64,000 nt of DNA from CATQHP01 sp965205595 (GTDB lineage Bacteria; Acidobacteriota; Terriglobia; Bryobacterales; UBA6623), in assembly GCA_965205595.1 (NCBI GenBank), contig CBDBHI010000026.1, forward strand, positions 186,001 to 250,000. The letters are read 5' to 3'. The stretch's first letter is position 1, and each line of letters starts with the position of its first letter. The position numbers were made by a program, and so were the translations under genes. Positions 46,829-56,513 of the stretch are shown here, piece by piece. The notes under the pieces are model-generated. The model searched no databases, was not told where the DNA came from, and saw only the letters and a program-made list of their open reading frames with translations.

Positions 46829-47222
46829 CTACAGGTTGATTTATCGCAGTCTCGCCGATGCAGTTGCCGACCTGGATCCGCTCTTGGTTCAGACGCTGAT
46901 GGGATTCAATATCACTGAGAAATTCGATTGTTATTAGGTTGAGTTTTCATTCGCTTTTTGGCAGCCAACTATCGACGACTTAGAGACTGGCCACTCCGAC
47001 AGCGTCGAGCAGTGTCCAAATGTTGTTTCAAAACTGTTTTCTAATCTCGACCCGCGCACAGAAATCGAGTTACTAGAAGCCTCGCGGAAACTCGGAACAT
47101 TCCACGCCTTTCAGATTCCGCCCGACTGGCCCGGCAACGACACCCACGCTCCTAAATGGGTCGTGAAATGCCACTCCGGTTCGACGGCCGAGCGGCTTGA
47201 GTGGATGAAGACGATCCAGTAG
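46829..47222 (+). pseudogene. Possible remnant of an unknown gene
   Basis: No full gene is seen in 46814-47310. Two short open stretches look protein-like: 46829-46938 (YRSLADAVADLDPLLVQTLM then GFNITEKFDCY and stop) and, in another frame, 46939-47222 (SDSVEQCPNVVSKLFSNLDP, LGTFHAFQIPPDWPGNDTHA, PKWVVKCHSGSTAERLEWMK and stop). Neither has a start codon with a ribosome site. They could be parts of one frameshifted gene. No family is recognised. Confidence 0.25.
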
Positions 47223-47310
47223 TTGCTCGGGGCCGGCAAAAGCCGCGGCCTAGCGCCGGGTCGGTATCCTGATCAAAGTGGTCGAGGGTTTATCTACTAA
47301 GTCCGTCGAG

Positions 47311-49007
47311 ATGCTGTATAGATTTGTCGGCATCGCGGCCTGCGCGCTGTGTCTATCGCCGGGGGCCCAGTCGGCGGATCTATTCGTCGATGCCACCGCG
47401 ACGTCCGGAATCGAATTCACCCATTTCAACGGCTTTACGGGACGCTACATGCTCCCGGAAATCGCCGGGGCGGGAGGCGCTCTTTTCGACTACGCAACGA
47501 CGGCGATCTCGACCTTTACGTCGTGCAAGGCGCAAGGCTGAACGACGCAGAGCAGCCGCCGGGGCTACGCTGGCTTGGTGATGGACAGCCGGGTGACCGT
47601 CTTTTTCGAAACGACCTATCCGCCGGCAAGCTCCGGTTTACGGATGTCACCGAGGCGAGTGGCATCGCAGCCTTGGGCTTCGGCATGGGCGTCGCCGCCG
47701 GTGACTATAACAACGACGGCTGGATTGATCTATACGTCACGAACGTCGGTTCGAACTACCTGCTCCGCAATAACGGTGACGGCACTTTTGACGATGTTGC
47801 GGCAGAGTCAGGCTGCGATGATCGGCGCTGGAGCACTAGTGCTTCGTTTGTCGACTACGACTCCGACGGCCGGCTCGATCTATTCGTCAGCAACTACGTT
47901 GATTTTTCGATCAAAGGCAAGGTGGAGTGCTTCGCGCGGACCAGCGCTCCCGACTACTGCGGGCCCGATGCGTACAAAGCCGTTGCCAATCGGCTGTTTC
48001 ACAATCGCGGCGACGGCACGTTTGAAGATGTCACCGAGTCCGCCGGAATCGCAAAGGCTTACGGCGCCGGGCTAGGCGTTGTCGCGGCTGATTTCAACGA
48101 CGACGGCCTGCTCGACCTCTACGCCGCGAACGACGGCGATCCCAACCAGCTTTGGGTCAACCAAGCCGACGGAACATTTAGCGACGAGGCTATGCTCTCG
48201 GGTCTCGCGCTCAATGCTGTCGGAATGGCCGAAGCAAGCATGGGAGTCGATGTCGCGGATATCGACGGAGATGGCGACCTAGACGTCTTCATGACGCATC
48301 TCGATGGCGAGTCAAACACGCTATACCTCAATGTCGGCGACGGCTTTTTTGAAGATTCGACGATACAGGTTGGACTCCACGCGGCGAGTTTGCCCTATAC
48401 CGGATTCGGTACGCGATTCTTCGACTACGACAACGACGGTTGGCTCGATTTACTGATACTCAACGGCGCTGTCAGGCTGCAAGACCGGCAGTTTCGACAA
48501 GGCGATAGCTATCCCCTCGAGCAACCGAATCAGCTTTTTCACAATGATGGTAAGGGGCTCTTCGTGGAAGTGTCGGCGCAGGCGGGCGACGCGTTCGCTG
48601 TTGAAGAGGTCAGTCGCGGGGCGGCGGCTGGCGATGTCGACAATGACGGCGATATCGACGTCGTCATATTCAACAACAGCGGCCCGGCGAAGCTTCTGTT
48701 GAACCAAATTGGGAGCAGGAAAAACTGGCTCGGGTTGCGACTATTGTTGAGCAGCGCTGGGCGAGACGCGCTGCACTCGCGAGTCGAGATCAAGACCTCG
48801 TCGGGAAGGACGCTTTGGCGTCGCGTGCAGGCTGACGGCAGCTACCTTTCCGCCAACGACCCGCGCGTTTTAGTTGGGCTCGGGGATGACGAATCCGTCG
48901 AGTACGCGCGCGTTTACTGGAACGGCGGCGACGTTGAAGAGTGGACGGGCCTACAGCTTGGCCGATATACAACGCTGATCAAGGGTGAGTCGCCGCCGAA
49001 ACAGTAA
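47311..49007 (+). pseudogene. CRTAC1-like secreted FG-GAP / ASPIC-UnbV protein with a one-base frameshift
   Basis: Frame one (47311-47493) has a signal peptide (MLYRFVGIAACALCLSPGAQ) and FVDATATSGIEFTHFNG, then GGALFDY. A missing A at about 47494 (TACGCAACGAC where TACGACAACGAC is expected) shifts the frame, and frame two goes on NDGDLDLYVVQGARLNDAEQ to 49007. With the base restored the product is 565 residues: FG-GAP/VCBS repeats (DYNNDGWIDLYVTNVGSNYL, DFNDDGLLDLYAANDGDPNQ, DIDGDGDLDVFMTHLDGESN, DVDNDGDIDVVIFNNSGPAK) and a C-terminal ASPIC/UnbV domain (HSRVEIKTSSGRTLWRRVQA). The role is unknown; the family is secreted. Confidence 0.85.
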
Positions 49008-49082
49008 ACAGTCGTCGCAGAGGGCGGACCAGACGCCTGAGGTCGACTAACGCACCATCGCCGCTGATGCGGCGAACGGCGG

Positions 49083-49859
49083 CTACGGCAAGGGCCCATA
49101 TACCGGCTGTGTGCTGAAAGCTCCGGAATCTTCGGCGGTGAGACCAAAGCCTGCCAACCCGTTTTCATCGCCGGCGGCGACTTCGACAATAGCGTTGATC
49201 CCTGCCGTGCAAGGTAGTTGATCGCGCACGAGAAACGCCATGTGCTGTCCCGCATTGAATTGCTGATCGACCCTACAAAGCTCGACGCCGTTGGTGTTGC
49301 GAGCTACTACCGCGACGTCTTGTTCGAGCAAAGAAACAATCGCCATCGATGCTGTCTGTGTCCCAGAATTAATCGCCGGAACGAAAAACGCGCTGTGCAA
49401 TACGGAATCGAGCGGAATGTACGCGCGAAATAGCGGCCGACCCGGGACCACTTGGTTAAACGAAGCGCTAACCGCCACCGCATTCTCGGGAGCGCTGCTG
49501 ACGCGGGCGTAGCCGATCTGGACGGTCTCCGCATCGAGCTTCGTGCGCGCGAACTCGATCCCTTTCGGCCCTACCGTTTCAATCATAGTCGTCGCCGTCA
49601 CTTCCGTGCCGTCTTGGATGTAGGGGACGCTCATCGGATTGCCGGCGCTGTCGAAAAATGAAAGCGTAACGGTTGCCGCGCTATCGGTGACTCCCATGAA
49701 CTCAAACGTCATGAAGAACGACCCGCCGCCGTTGGCGATCTGAGGAATGATCGTGTCGCCCGGAAGAATAAAGGCGTTCTTCGCGCCGGCACTGTCCGCG
49801 GCGGCACTCGTAAAAGCGCTTGCCATCAGCACGGTAATCGAAAGCAAAATTCGTCGCAT
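49083..49859 (-). CDS. Exported protein of unknown function
   Basis: The 258-residue product begins with a signal peptide (MRRILLSITVLMASAFTSAA) and is then beta-rich (LPGDTIIPQIANGGGSFFMT, AATVTLSFFDSAGNPMSVPY, FVPAINSGTQTASMAIVSLL). One pair of Cys near the C-terminus (ELCRVDQQF, LPCTAGIN) could form a disulfide. Short proteins of this pattern are common in Acidobacteriota-type genomes, but no named family is recognised. ATG 49859 has GGAG 7 nt upstream. It lies 48 bp downstream of the interrupted FG-GAP gene on the same strand and could be its partner. Confidence 0.75.
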   Translation of the reverse strand: MRRILLSITVLMASAFTSAAADSAGAKNAFILPGDTIIPQIANGGGSFFMTFEFMGVTDSAATVTLSFFDSAGNPMSVPYIQDGTEVTATTMIETVGPKGIEFARTKLDAETVQIGYARVSSAPENAVAVSASFNQVVPGRPLFRAYIPLDSVLHSAFFVPAINSGTQTASMAIVSLLEQDVAVVARNTNGVELCRVDQQFNAGQHMAFLVRDQLPCTAGINAIVEVAAGDENGLAGFGLTAEDSGAFSTQPVYGPLP

Positions 49860-50703
49860 CGTCAATCTCCTTCAGTCGGTCGGTAGCGATTCAATCCGTG
49901 GCGCGGTCACGGCAACTCGTCGAATCGCTGTTGCAGGCGGTTCAATACTCCGCCCAGCGCGCGTCGCTGGCGGCTTAAGTTGGCCGGTCGTGTACCTGGG
50001 GGGCCACCATAAATGATGTGGACGAGGCCGGTATTCGCAACCGAGCCTGCATCTTCACGGCGTGCCCCGATTGCCAAGTCGCCGAAGCCATCGCGGTTAA
50101 AATCGCCCGTCGCGAGCGCCTCGCCAAACCAATTTCCGGCCTGCGCTTCATCATCGATCCCGGCCGTATCCTGTGACCAGGTTTGCGTAGCCGTCATCAG
50201 ACCGGCCGAACGCCCCTGCAGCACCTGGGTGATACCGGCGTTTGGGATCGTCCCTAAACCTTCGTTTTGTACGCCCACGGCCAAATCGTCAAACCCGGCA
50301 TTGTCAAAATCGCACGCGGCCAGCGAGCGGCCAAAATTGTCATTGAGTTCAGTTACGCCGGGAAAACGGGGCACATCTTGGTGCCAAAATTGCGCGCCAA
50401 TGGGTGTCAGGCCGGCCGCGCTTCCGAAGACAACGTTTACCGCGCCGGCGTTTAAGGCTTCGCCAATGTCTTCGCCCGATGCTCCGATAGCGAGATCATC
50501 GAAACCGTCGTTGTTAAAGTCCGCGGCGGCGAGAGAGATCCCAAACAAATCACCCGGTTCTACGATGTCACCCGCGAAAATCTCACCTTGACGCAGTCGG
50601 AGGTCTCCGTCGGCGGTTAGCCCGGCGGCCGTGCCCATCAGTACGATGACCTCCCCTGCATTACTGAACACGCCAAGATTCTGGCCCGGCACTCCTAGGG
50701 CTG

Positions 50704-51822
50704 GTACTAACTTGCGAAAGTAAGGCCTTTAACTGTAAAATGTCGGTATGGCAAGACCGGCAACGGTGATTCGACTGAACGCCGAGGAAGAAGAGACGCT
50801 GCGACTCTGGGTGCGCGGCCACAAGTCCGAACGGCGCATGGTGGAGCGCGCTCGCATTGTGCTGCTGGCGGCCGCCGCTACCTCGACCGCCGAGATCGCC
50901 CGGCAACTGGGATCCCCGGCGGCGCGCGTGTCGAAATGGCGCACCCGCTTCGCCCAGCAACGTCTGGCGGGATTATGCGATCAAGCGCGTTCCGGCAGGC
51001 CCGCGCGGTACGACCAAGCGACGCGCAAACGCATCCTCTGCCAACTCGACGAAGCTCCGCCCGAAGGGCACGCCACTTGGACAGGCGAACTGCTCGCGGA
51101 AGCTCTCGGCGACGTCAGCAAGCATCAAGTCTGGCGCGTACTGCGGCAGCTCGGCGTGTCCTTGCGGCGGCGGCGCAGTTGGTGTTTGTCAACCGACCCG
51201 GAGTTCGCTCGCAAGGCCGCCGACATTGTCGGACTCTACCTCAGCCCGCCGGAAAACGCCGTGGTGCTCGCGGTCGACGAGAAGCCGAGCATCCAGGCCT
51301 TGGAGCGAGCGCAGGGCTGGCTACGCTTGCCCAACGGCAAGGCCTTGACGGGCTTCTCGCACGGCTACAGGCGGCACGGCACGACGCCGCTTTTCGCCGC
51401 GCTGGAAGTGGCTACCGGATTCATCATCGCCGGACACTATTGGCGCCGACGGCGTCGCGAGTTTCTCGACTTCATGAACCACATCGCGGCCATCCACGAA
51501 GGCCGCGAGATCCACATCATCTTGGATAACTTGAACACTCACAAGCCCAAAAATGACCGCTGGCTGCAACGTCATGCGAACATCCATTTTCACTACACGC
51601 CGACCGACAGTTCGTGGATGAATCAGGTTGAGGTGTGGTTTTCGATTCTGAGCCGCCGCGCCTTGCGGGGGGCGAGTTTCACTTCCCCCCGGCAGGTGCG
51701 CGAGGCCATCGACAGCTTCGTCCGCGTCTACAACTCCAAGGCTACTCCGTTCGAATGGACCAAGACCGTCGTCGCCCCTCGTCCCCTCGCCAGTAAATAT
51801 TCTAACTTACGCAACTAAGTAC
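50704..51822 (+). mobile_element. IS630-family insertion sequence, copy 2 (1119 bp)
   Basis: Same element as 37663-38781, with two differences seen (51606 and 51773). The right flank has the expected TA (51823-51824); the left flank reads TG (50702-50703), which suggests one mutation of the duplicated TA. It lies within an FG-GAP gene in the opposite direction to that gene. Confidence 0.93.
50748..51818 (+). CDS. IS630-family transposase, copy 2
   Basis: A 356-residue protein identical to copy 1 except Asp in place of Tyr within PTDSSWMNQVEVWF, next to the third catalytic acid. The same DDE residues are present. The substituted position is close to the active site and normally holds an aromatic or His residue, so this copy may be less active. 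Confidence 0.93.
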   Translation: MARPATVIRLNAEEEETLRLWVRGHKSERRMVERARIVLLAAAATSTAEIARQLGSPAARVSKWRTRFAQQRLAGLCDQARSGRPARYDQATRKRILCQLDEAPPEGHATWTGELLAEALGDVSKHQVWRVLRQLGVSLRRRRSWCLSTDPEFARKAADIVGLYLSPPENAVVLAVDEKPSIQALERAQGWLRLPNGKALTGFSHGYRRHGTTPLFAALEVATGFIIAGHYWRRRRREFLDFMNHIAAIHEGREIHIILDNLNTHKPKNDRWLQRHANIHFHYTPTDSSWMNQVEVWFSILSRRALRGASFTSPRQVREAIDSFVRVYNSKATPFEWTKTVVAPRPLASKYSNLRN

Positions 51823-52678
51823 TAGGTCGGGGTAGCGATCGTTGTTAAAGTCGCCGAACGCTAAATCGAAACCAAACAGGTCGCCCGCTTGCGCGACCCC
51901 ACCGATGCCCTCGGTGTCTTGGGTAAATATTTGGTCTCTCGCCGCCACCAGCCCAGCGGCGCTCCCGTAGAGGATGTTCACTGCTCCCGCGCTCGCAAGT
52001 TCACCGACGGACTCATTAGGCACACCGATCGCTAAGTCGGCGAAGCCGTCCGCGTCAATATCGCTACACGCTAGCGACGATCCGAATCGGTCGCCTTCCT
52101 CGGGCGCGCCTTGAATACCGGGCGAGGCCTGGCTCCATAGTTGATTGCCGGCCGCCTCTAAACCCCCCGGCGCGCCGTATAGGATTTGCACTGCACCGGT
52201 AAGATTATTCACTCCGCTGACGCCGATGGCCAAATCGTCAAAGCCGTCCCCATTGAAGTCGCAGGTGGCAAGCGCGTGTCCGAACAGGTCAATCGCTTCA
52301 GCCTCGCCATCGATGCTTTCGCTATTTTGAGTCCAGAGTTGGTCGCCGGTGGCGGTCAGCCCATTGGCACCGCCGTAAATCACATTGACTGCGCCGGCCA
52401 GGTCTTCAGTGCCGACACTTTCGCCCGGAACACCTATTGCCAAGTCGTCGAAACCGTCGTTGTTGAAGTCGCCGGCGGCTAGAGCCTCGCCGAACTGGTC
52501 GCCTTCTTCTCGGGCGCCGACGATGCCGGGGTGGCCTGACTCCAGATTTGGGAGCCGCTGAAATTTAACTGCGCACTCGCGTAGGGGGCGCCGAGCAGGA
52601 GTAACAGCAAACAATAACCGGAGGATCTCAGCATTGCCCTCGATACTACCGCACCGGGGCCGGGTAGATTTCGGGTAG

Positions 52679-53779
52679 ACGTTAACCTTCGAACGGCCGG
52701 ATTGCGGCGAGGGTCATTCCTACCGCATCAGCGGCTCGGTCGAGAACGTCTACGCATCGCTGGTCGTTCAACTCGGCTACACCGACGAGTTTGAGCGCGA
52801 CCAACACCGCTGGCAGAAGCACGCCCAGTTCGGAGTCGACGCCGAACAGATCTGCGGATTCGAGCAAACACGAGAGGACTCGGGCGAAATCGAAATCGCT
52901 CTCTACTACGGAGCCAAAACGCCGGACGAAAAACGTAGCCGTTTCCAGACGACATTCGAGCGCTTCTTGAGCAAGCGGCAGGTCGAGGTCGAGCGTATCC
53001 CCATGGTCGCCTGCGGCAAGTGCGGCGAGCGACAGCCACGAGCGACGGTACTGCAGAAGATCGACGCCAACGCCGAAAAATTCTGCTGCAACAACTGCGG
53101 CAACGGAATCGACACCCCGGCGGTGTCGAAGATCGGCGAAGCGCCACCCGCCGAAGCCAAAATCGCCGACGCCGAGGTGGCGGTCGCCGACCGGCGCACG
53201 GCCTTCGAAGAGGCTCTGGTGTGGATTAAAGCCTACCGCCGTGACCAGGGCAAATCGGAAGAGCGCCCGAGCTGTTTCATCAGCTACGCCTGGGGCGTCG
53301 CCGAGCACGAAAAATGGGTGGTCACTCTTGCGCGAGACCTCCGCAAGGCGGACGTTGGTGTCATCCTAGACCGCTGGGATTGTCCTGAAGGGTCTACTCT
53401 GGCTCCGTTCGTCGAATTGATCGACTCGGCTAAGATCGTCGTTGCTGTTGGGACCCCGCTCTACCTTGAGAAGCACAGGGCCGAGGATCGCGATCCGGTC
53501 GTAGGGGCAGAGATCATGTTGATCAGCAACCGACTCGTTGAGAAGTCGCGACGCGGCGGAATTCGGCCACTGCTGCTTTCGGGCACCCGCAAGAAGTGTT
53601 TCCCGCCGCTTTTTCAAGGAATCGTGGCGAGCGACTTTCGAAAACAGGAAGAGTACTTTATGCGACTCTTCCGGCTGATCCTGTCGATCCACGAAATCCC
53701 CTTTGATCACCCACGCGTCGAAGAGTTCATCGATAAGATGGGCCCTAGCCGCCACCAAGTATCGGTGGCACGCGCGTAA
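52679..53779 (+). pseudogene. C-terminal half of a Roc-COR / TIR-type protein (5' truncated)
   Basis: An open frame of 366 codons with no start codon fitting its beginning (in-frame TAG at 52676). It reads SYRISGSVENVYASLVVQLG and QICGFEQTREDSGEIEIALY (as in the C-terminal COR part of Roc-COR proteins), then a zinc-ribbon pair MVACGKCGERQ and FCCNNCGNGI, then a TIR domain from about 53268 (PSCFISYAWGVAEHEKWVVT, VGVILDRWDCPEGSTLAPFV, IVVAVGTPLYLEKH, VGAEIMLISNRLV). The N-terminal LRR and GTPase parts are missing; the sequence abuts the start of the FG-GAP gene only 44 bp away. A TTG at 52967 could start a TIR-only product. TIR effectors in such bacterial proteins act in signalling or NAD cleavage. 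Confidence 0.65.
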
Positions 53780-53885
53780 GCAAGTGCGTTGGTGAAGGAA
53801 ACTTGGCCCCGCTGATCACTCCGCGACGACCAACGTGAAACGTCGAGCGTCACGAGTGTGAAAAGGACCAATCGACTGCGAGCAA

Positions 53886-54370
53886 CCGTGCCGCAATCGT
53901 AAGATTGCGCCCACTGCATCCACGAACCGCTCACCCCCCCCCCCCCCCCCCCCGGCCAAAAGTTTCAACCCATCCCAACGAGCGAAACAAAAATCCACCG
54001 GTCGGGACTGGCACATGAGATCCCGCGATCTCCACGCCATCACAAACCCTCGTGTTGCCTGTCCCCCCCCAGCCGAGGTTCAGCGTCGAAAAGGTGGGTA
54101 CCGGCAACGCAACCTGACGGTTGCGGCACCGATGTTGCGGTTTGAGGTGCTGTTACCCTGGCTTGCTAACATCCTCACCGGTGCCGCAATCGTAAATTTG
54201 CGTCCACTGCACCCACGAAGCGCTCACACCCAGACCGATCCGGCCCCGCCGGTGGCACCGCTAACCCAAAACCTCAACTCTTCCCAACGAACGAAAAAAA
54301 TCCCCCGCTAGCGGACGGCCACACGAGATACCGCAATCTCCACACCATCAAAAACCCTCGTATCGCCCCG
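53886..54370. repeat. Two diverged tandem copies of a repeat with the dispersed-repeat 3' module
   Basis: Copy A (about 53886-54069) and copy B (about 54180-54370) share TGCCGCAATCGTAA, CACTGCA(T/C)CCACGAA, a CAAC(C/T)...CCCAACGA segment, then (G)GGACTGGCACATGAG-like sequence and TCTCCAC(G)CCATCA, CCCTCGT. The last module is the same as the 3' part of the full repeats at 25821-26148 and 61103-61437. The rest of 53780-54863 (about 1.1 kb) holds no gene. Confidence 0.65.
53934..53953 (+). repeat. C20 homopolymer
   Basis: An uninterrupted run of 20 C lies in the non-coding region after the TIR remnant, flanked by CCGCTCA and GGCCAAAAG. It replaces a stretch that in the neighbouring repeat copy is a mixed sequence of similar context (CGCTCACACCCAGACCGATC from about 54222). 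The true length is uncertain because such runs are hard to sequence. Confidence 0.85.
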
Positions 54371-54647
54371 CTCCAACCCGACTTCGGACCACCCCAAAAT
54401 CGACCGTCCTGTCATTTCAATCCAGTGAAATCAACAACTTAACCCTAAAACACCCCGAAAACGATACACCCGTGGTGTAAGGTTTATCTAGGGCCGCACC
54501 CAATCGATGGACACGCTACGGAAATCTGACGAAATTCCTGCCAAATCCGGCCAACCCGAGCGCGAAAACGCCTACGACCTCGAGATCCGGGGTCGCTCCG
54601 GGGGAGAAACCTAATGTGTTGCGGCAGTGGGTGGGTCTACCGTAGCG

Positions 54648-54720
54648 CCGAGCCGCGCCGCCGTGCGGTGCGGTGGGTCTATCGGGCGTGAAGACCGCAC
54701 CGCACGGCGGCGCGGCTCGG
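54648..54720. repeat. Long perfect GC hairpin of the dispersed-repeat family
   Basis: CCGAGCCGCGCCGCCGTGCG-type left arm (54648-54674) pairs perfectly over 27 bp with the right arm ending 54720, around a loop of about 19 nt. It matches the hairpin module of the full repeats but stands alone, about 145 bp upstream of the PQQ dehydrogenase start. Loop sequence differs from the other copies (no ACGTGTG). Confidence 0.8.
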
Positions 54721-54863
54721 GGATGACCAGAGCGGACTTCAACGCGTAGCGCACGCGTCCGACGGTTGTTGGTTTTGCTGGTCGTTGTCGTGGCGACCAG
54801 CTAGAATTGAGCGGCATTGCGAAGACTGCCGTTTGGATAGGCGGGGAAAGGGGAAGTTCAAAG

Positions 54864-56513
54864 TTGAGATCGACGATTCTTTTTTTGCTTGGGTGGCTGG
54901 TGCTAGCGAACCCAGCGAATCTCATCGCCCAAGGAACCGACGCCGACTGGCCAACCTACGGCGGCGACTACAGCGCTTGGCGCCACAGCCGGCTCGACCA
55001 GGTCAACGCCTCGAACGTCGCGCAGCTCGTCCCGCAGTGGGTTTTTCAGACCGGAGACTACGAGAGCGGTCTGCAGTCGACACCGATCGTTGTTGATGGC
55101 GTGATGTACATTTCAACCGGTACGAACCTGATCTACGCCCTCGACGCGGTGTCGGGCGAGATCATCTGGCGCTACGAGTACGACGGGCACCACCCGATCT
55201 CGGCAGCGTTCTTTAGGCAGAATCGAGGCGTCGCGCTCGGGCATGGGCTGGTCTTTCTCGGCACCGTCGACAACAGCGTTCTGGCGCTCGAACAGAAAAC
55301 CGGCCGCGAGGTTTGGCGGGTTCGGGTGCAAGATCCGGCACAGTGCGGTTGCAATATCAGCGCCGCTCCCTTGCTGGTGAAAGACCTGGTCGTGGTCGGC
55401 GGCACAGGTGGTGACGCGGCGCACCGTGGCAGCCTCACCGCCTTTCACGCCGAGACTGGGCAATTCGCCTGGCGCTTCTACATTACGCCCGCTCCCGGCG
55501 AGCCCGGCAACGAGACGTGGGCCGGAGATTCCTGGCGATTTGGCGGCGGCTCACCGTGGATGACCGGCTCGTACGATCCCGAACTCGATTTGATCTTTTG
55601 GGGCACCGGCAATGCCGCGCCCGATCTCGACGGCGCGGCTCGCGAGGGCGACAACCTCTACACCGCAAGCGTCATCGCGCTCGAGCCCGACACAGGGAAG
55701 CTGCGTTGGCACTACCAGGAGGTCCCACATGAAACATGGGACTACGACTCGGCCTACGAGACGATCTTGGTCGACCTGCCGGTCAACGGCAAGCCGCGCA
55801 AACTCTTGGTGCACCCGACCAAGACGGGCTTCGTGTGGGTGCTAGACCGCACGAACGGCGAGTTCGTCGGCGCCTGGCGCACGGTCGAGGACATTACCTG
55901 GGTCAGCGGCATTACCGAAGACGGCAAGCTGGTCGGCCGCAAGGATCTGGTTGTTGGAGAAGAGAACAACGTATGCCCCGGCATCAGCGGAGCAAAAAGT
56001 TGGAATCAGGCGTCGTTTTCGCCGCAAACCGAATTGCTCTATGTGCCGCTGATGCGGTTCTGCAGCGACTACTATGTTCGTCCGCAAGCCCCTCGCGAGG
56101 GAAGAGGCTACGCGGGCGGATTCTGGCGAATTGTGCGCGCGCCAGCCGGGCTGGAGCACCCGTCAGGCATCGCTGCTTTCGACCCGCTGAGCGGAGAGAA
56201 GAAGTGGGAGTACAGCTACAAATACGTCATCCTCTCGTCAATTCTCACCACTGCGGGCGGGCTTGTTTTCGCGGGTGACGGCGAGGGCGAGTTCTTTGCG
56301 TTGCATGCCGAAACCGGCGAAAAACTGTGGAAGTTCAAGACCGGCTCGGGACACCGCGGGTCTTCGGTTTCGTACGAAGTTGACGGACGCCAATACATAG
56401 CGACACCGAGCGGTTGGGGCTCGATGGGCGGTGGCGTGCGCTCGTTCTTCCCCGAGCTAGCGCGGACCGGCGGAGCGCTGTTTGTCTTCGCCTTGCCGGA
56501 GGCTGCGGAATGA
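54864..56513 (+). CDS. PQQ-dependent alcohol dehydrogenase, predicted lanthanide type
   Basis: A 549-residue periplasmic quinoprotein with a signal peptide (RSTILFLLGWLVLANPANLI). Eight-bladed propeller features: DWPTYGGDYSAWRHSRLDQV, LIYALDAVSGEIIWRY, Cys161 and Cys163 (CGC, near the usual vicinal disulfide), GGGSPWMTGSYDPELDLIFW, GTGNAAPD, and HETWDYDSAYETILVD. In the last motif Asp293 is the presumed catalytic base, and Asp295 matches the extra metal-binding Asp of lanthanide-dependent XoxF-like enzymes. The start is TTG 54864 with AAAGGGGAAG upstream; another TTG (54807) would add 19 residues before the signal. The cytochrome gene overlaps its stop. Confidence 0.9.
   Translation: MRSTILFLLGWLVLANPANLIAQGTDADWPTYGGDYSAWRHSRLDQVNASNVAQLVPQWVFQTGDYESGLQSTPIVVDGVMYISTGTNLIYALDAVSGEIIWRYEYDGHHPISAAFFRQNRGVALGHGLVFLGTVDNSVLALEQKTGREVWRVRVQDPAQCGCNISAAPLLVKDLVVVGGTGGDAAHRGSLTAFHAETGQFAWRFYITPAPGEPGNETWAGDSWRFGGGSPWMTGSYDPELDLIFWGTGNAAPDLDGAAREGDNLYTASVIALEPDTGKLRWHYQEVPHETWDYDSAYETILVDLPVNGKPRKLLVHPTKTGFVWVLDRTNGEFVGAWRTVEDITWVSGITEDGKLVGRKDLVVGEENNVCPGISGAKSWNQASFSPQTELLYVPLMRFCSDYYVRPQAPREGRGYAGGFWRIVRAPAGLEHPSGIAAFDPLSGEKKWEYSYKYVILSSILTTAGGLVFAGDGEGEFFALHAETGEKLWKFKTGSGHRGSSVSYEVDGRQYIATPSGWGSMGGGVRSFFPELARTGGALFVFALPEAAE

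Larger units (their letters stand above)
49907..52634 (-). pseudogene. Secreted FG-GAP repeat protein, interrupted by IS630 copy 2 and a frameshift
   Basis: The parts outside the insertion join into one frame of about 535 residues: MLRSSGYCLLLLLLGAPYAS (signal, from 52634), then about seven repeats of the form DFNNDGFDDLAIGVPGESVG, linked by stretches such as GAVNVIYGGANGLTATGDQL. The insertion falls in RYPDL | ALGVPGQNLG. Removing the element and one TA copy restores the frame exactly. A second lesion, at 52528-52531 (four G; five would fit), shifts the frame just after the signal peptide. FG-GAP repeats form integrin-like beta-propellers, typically secreted. This copy is not functional if the lesions are real. 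Confidence 0.88.

Noticed and set aside
37663..51822. A composite transposon bounded by the two IS630 copies
   Set aside because: The interior holds conserved chromosomal housekeeping genes, and copy 2 interrupts a gene whose two halves lie on either side, with the frame restored when only the single element is removed; independent insertions explain the data.
53886..54370. The tandem repeat pair as a CRISPR-like array
   Set aside because: Only two diverged units of about 190 bp are present, with no constant short repeat and no cas genes nearby.
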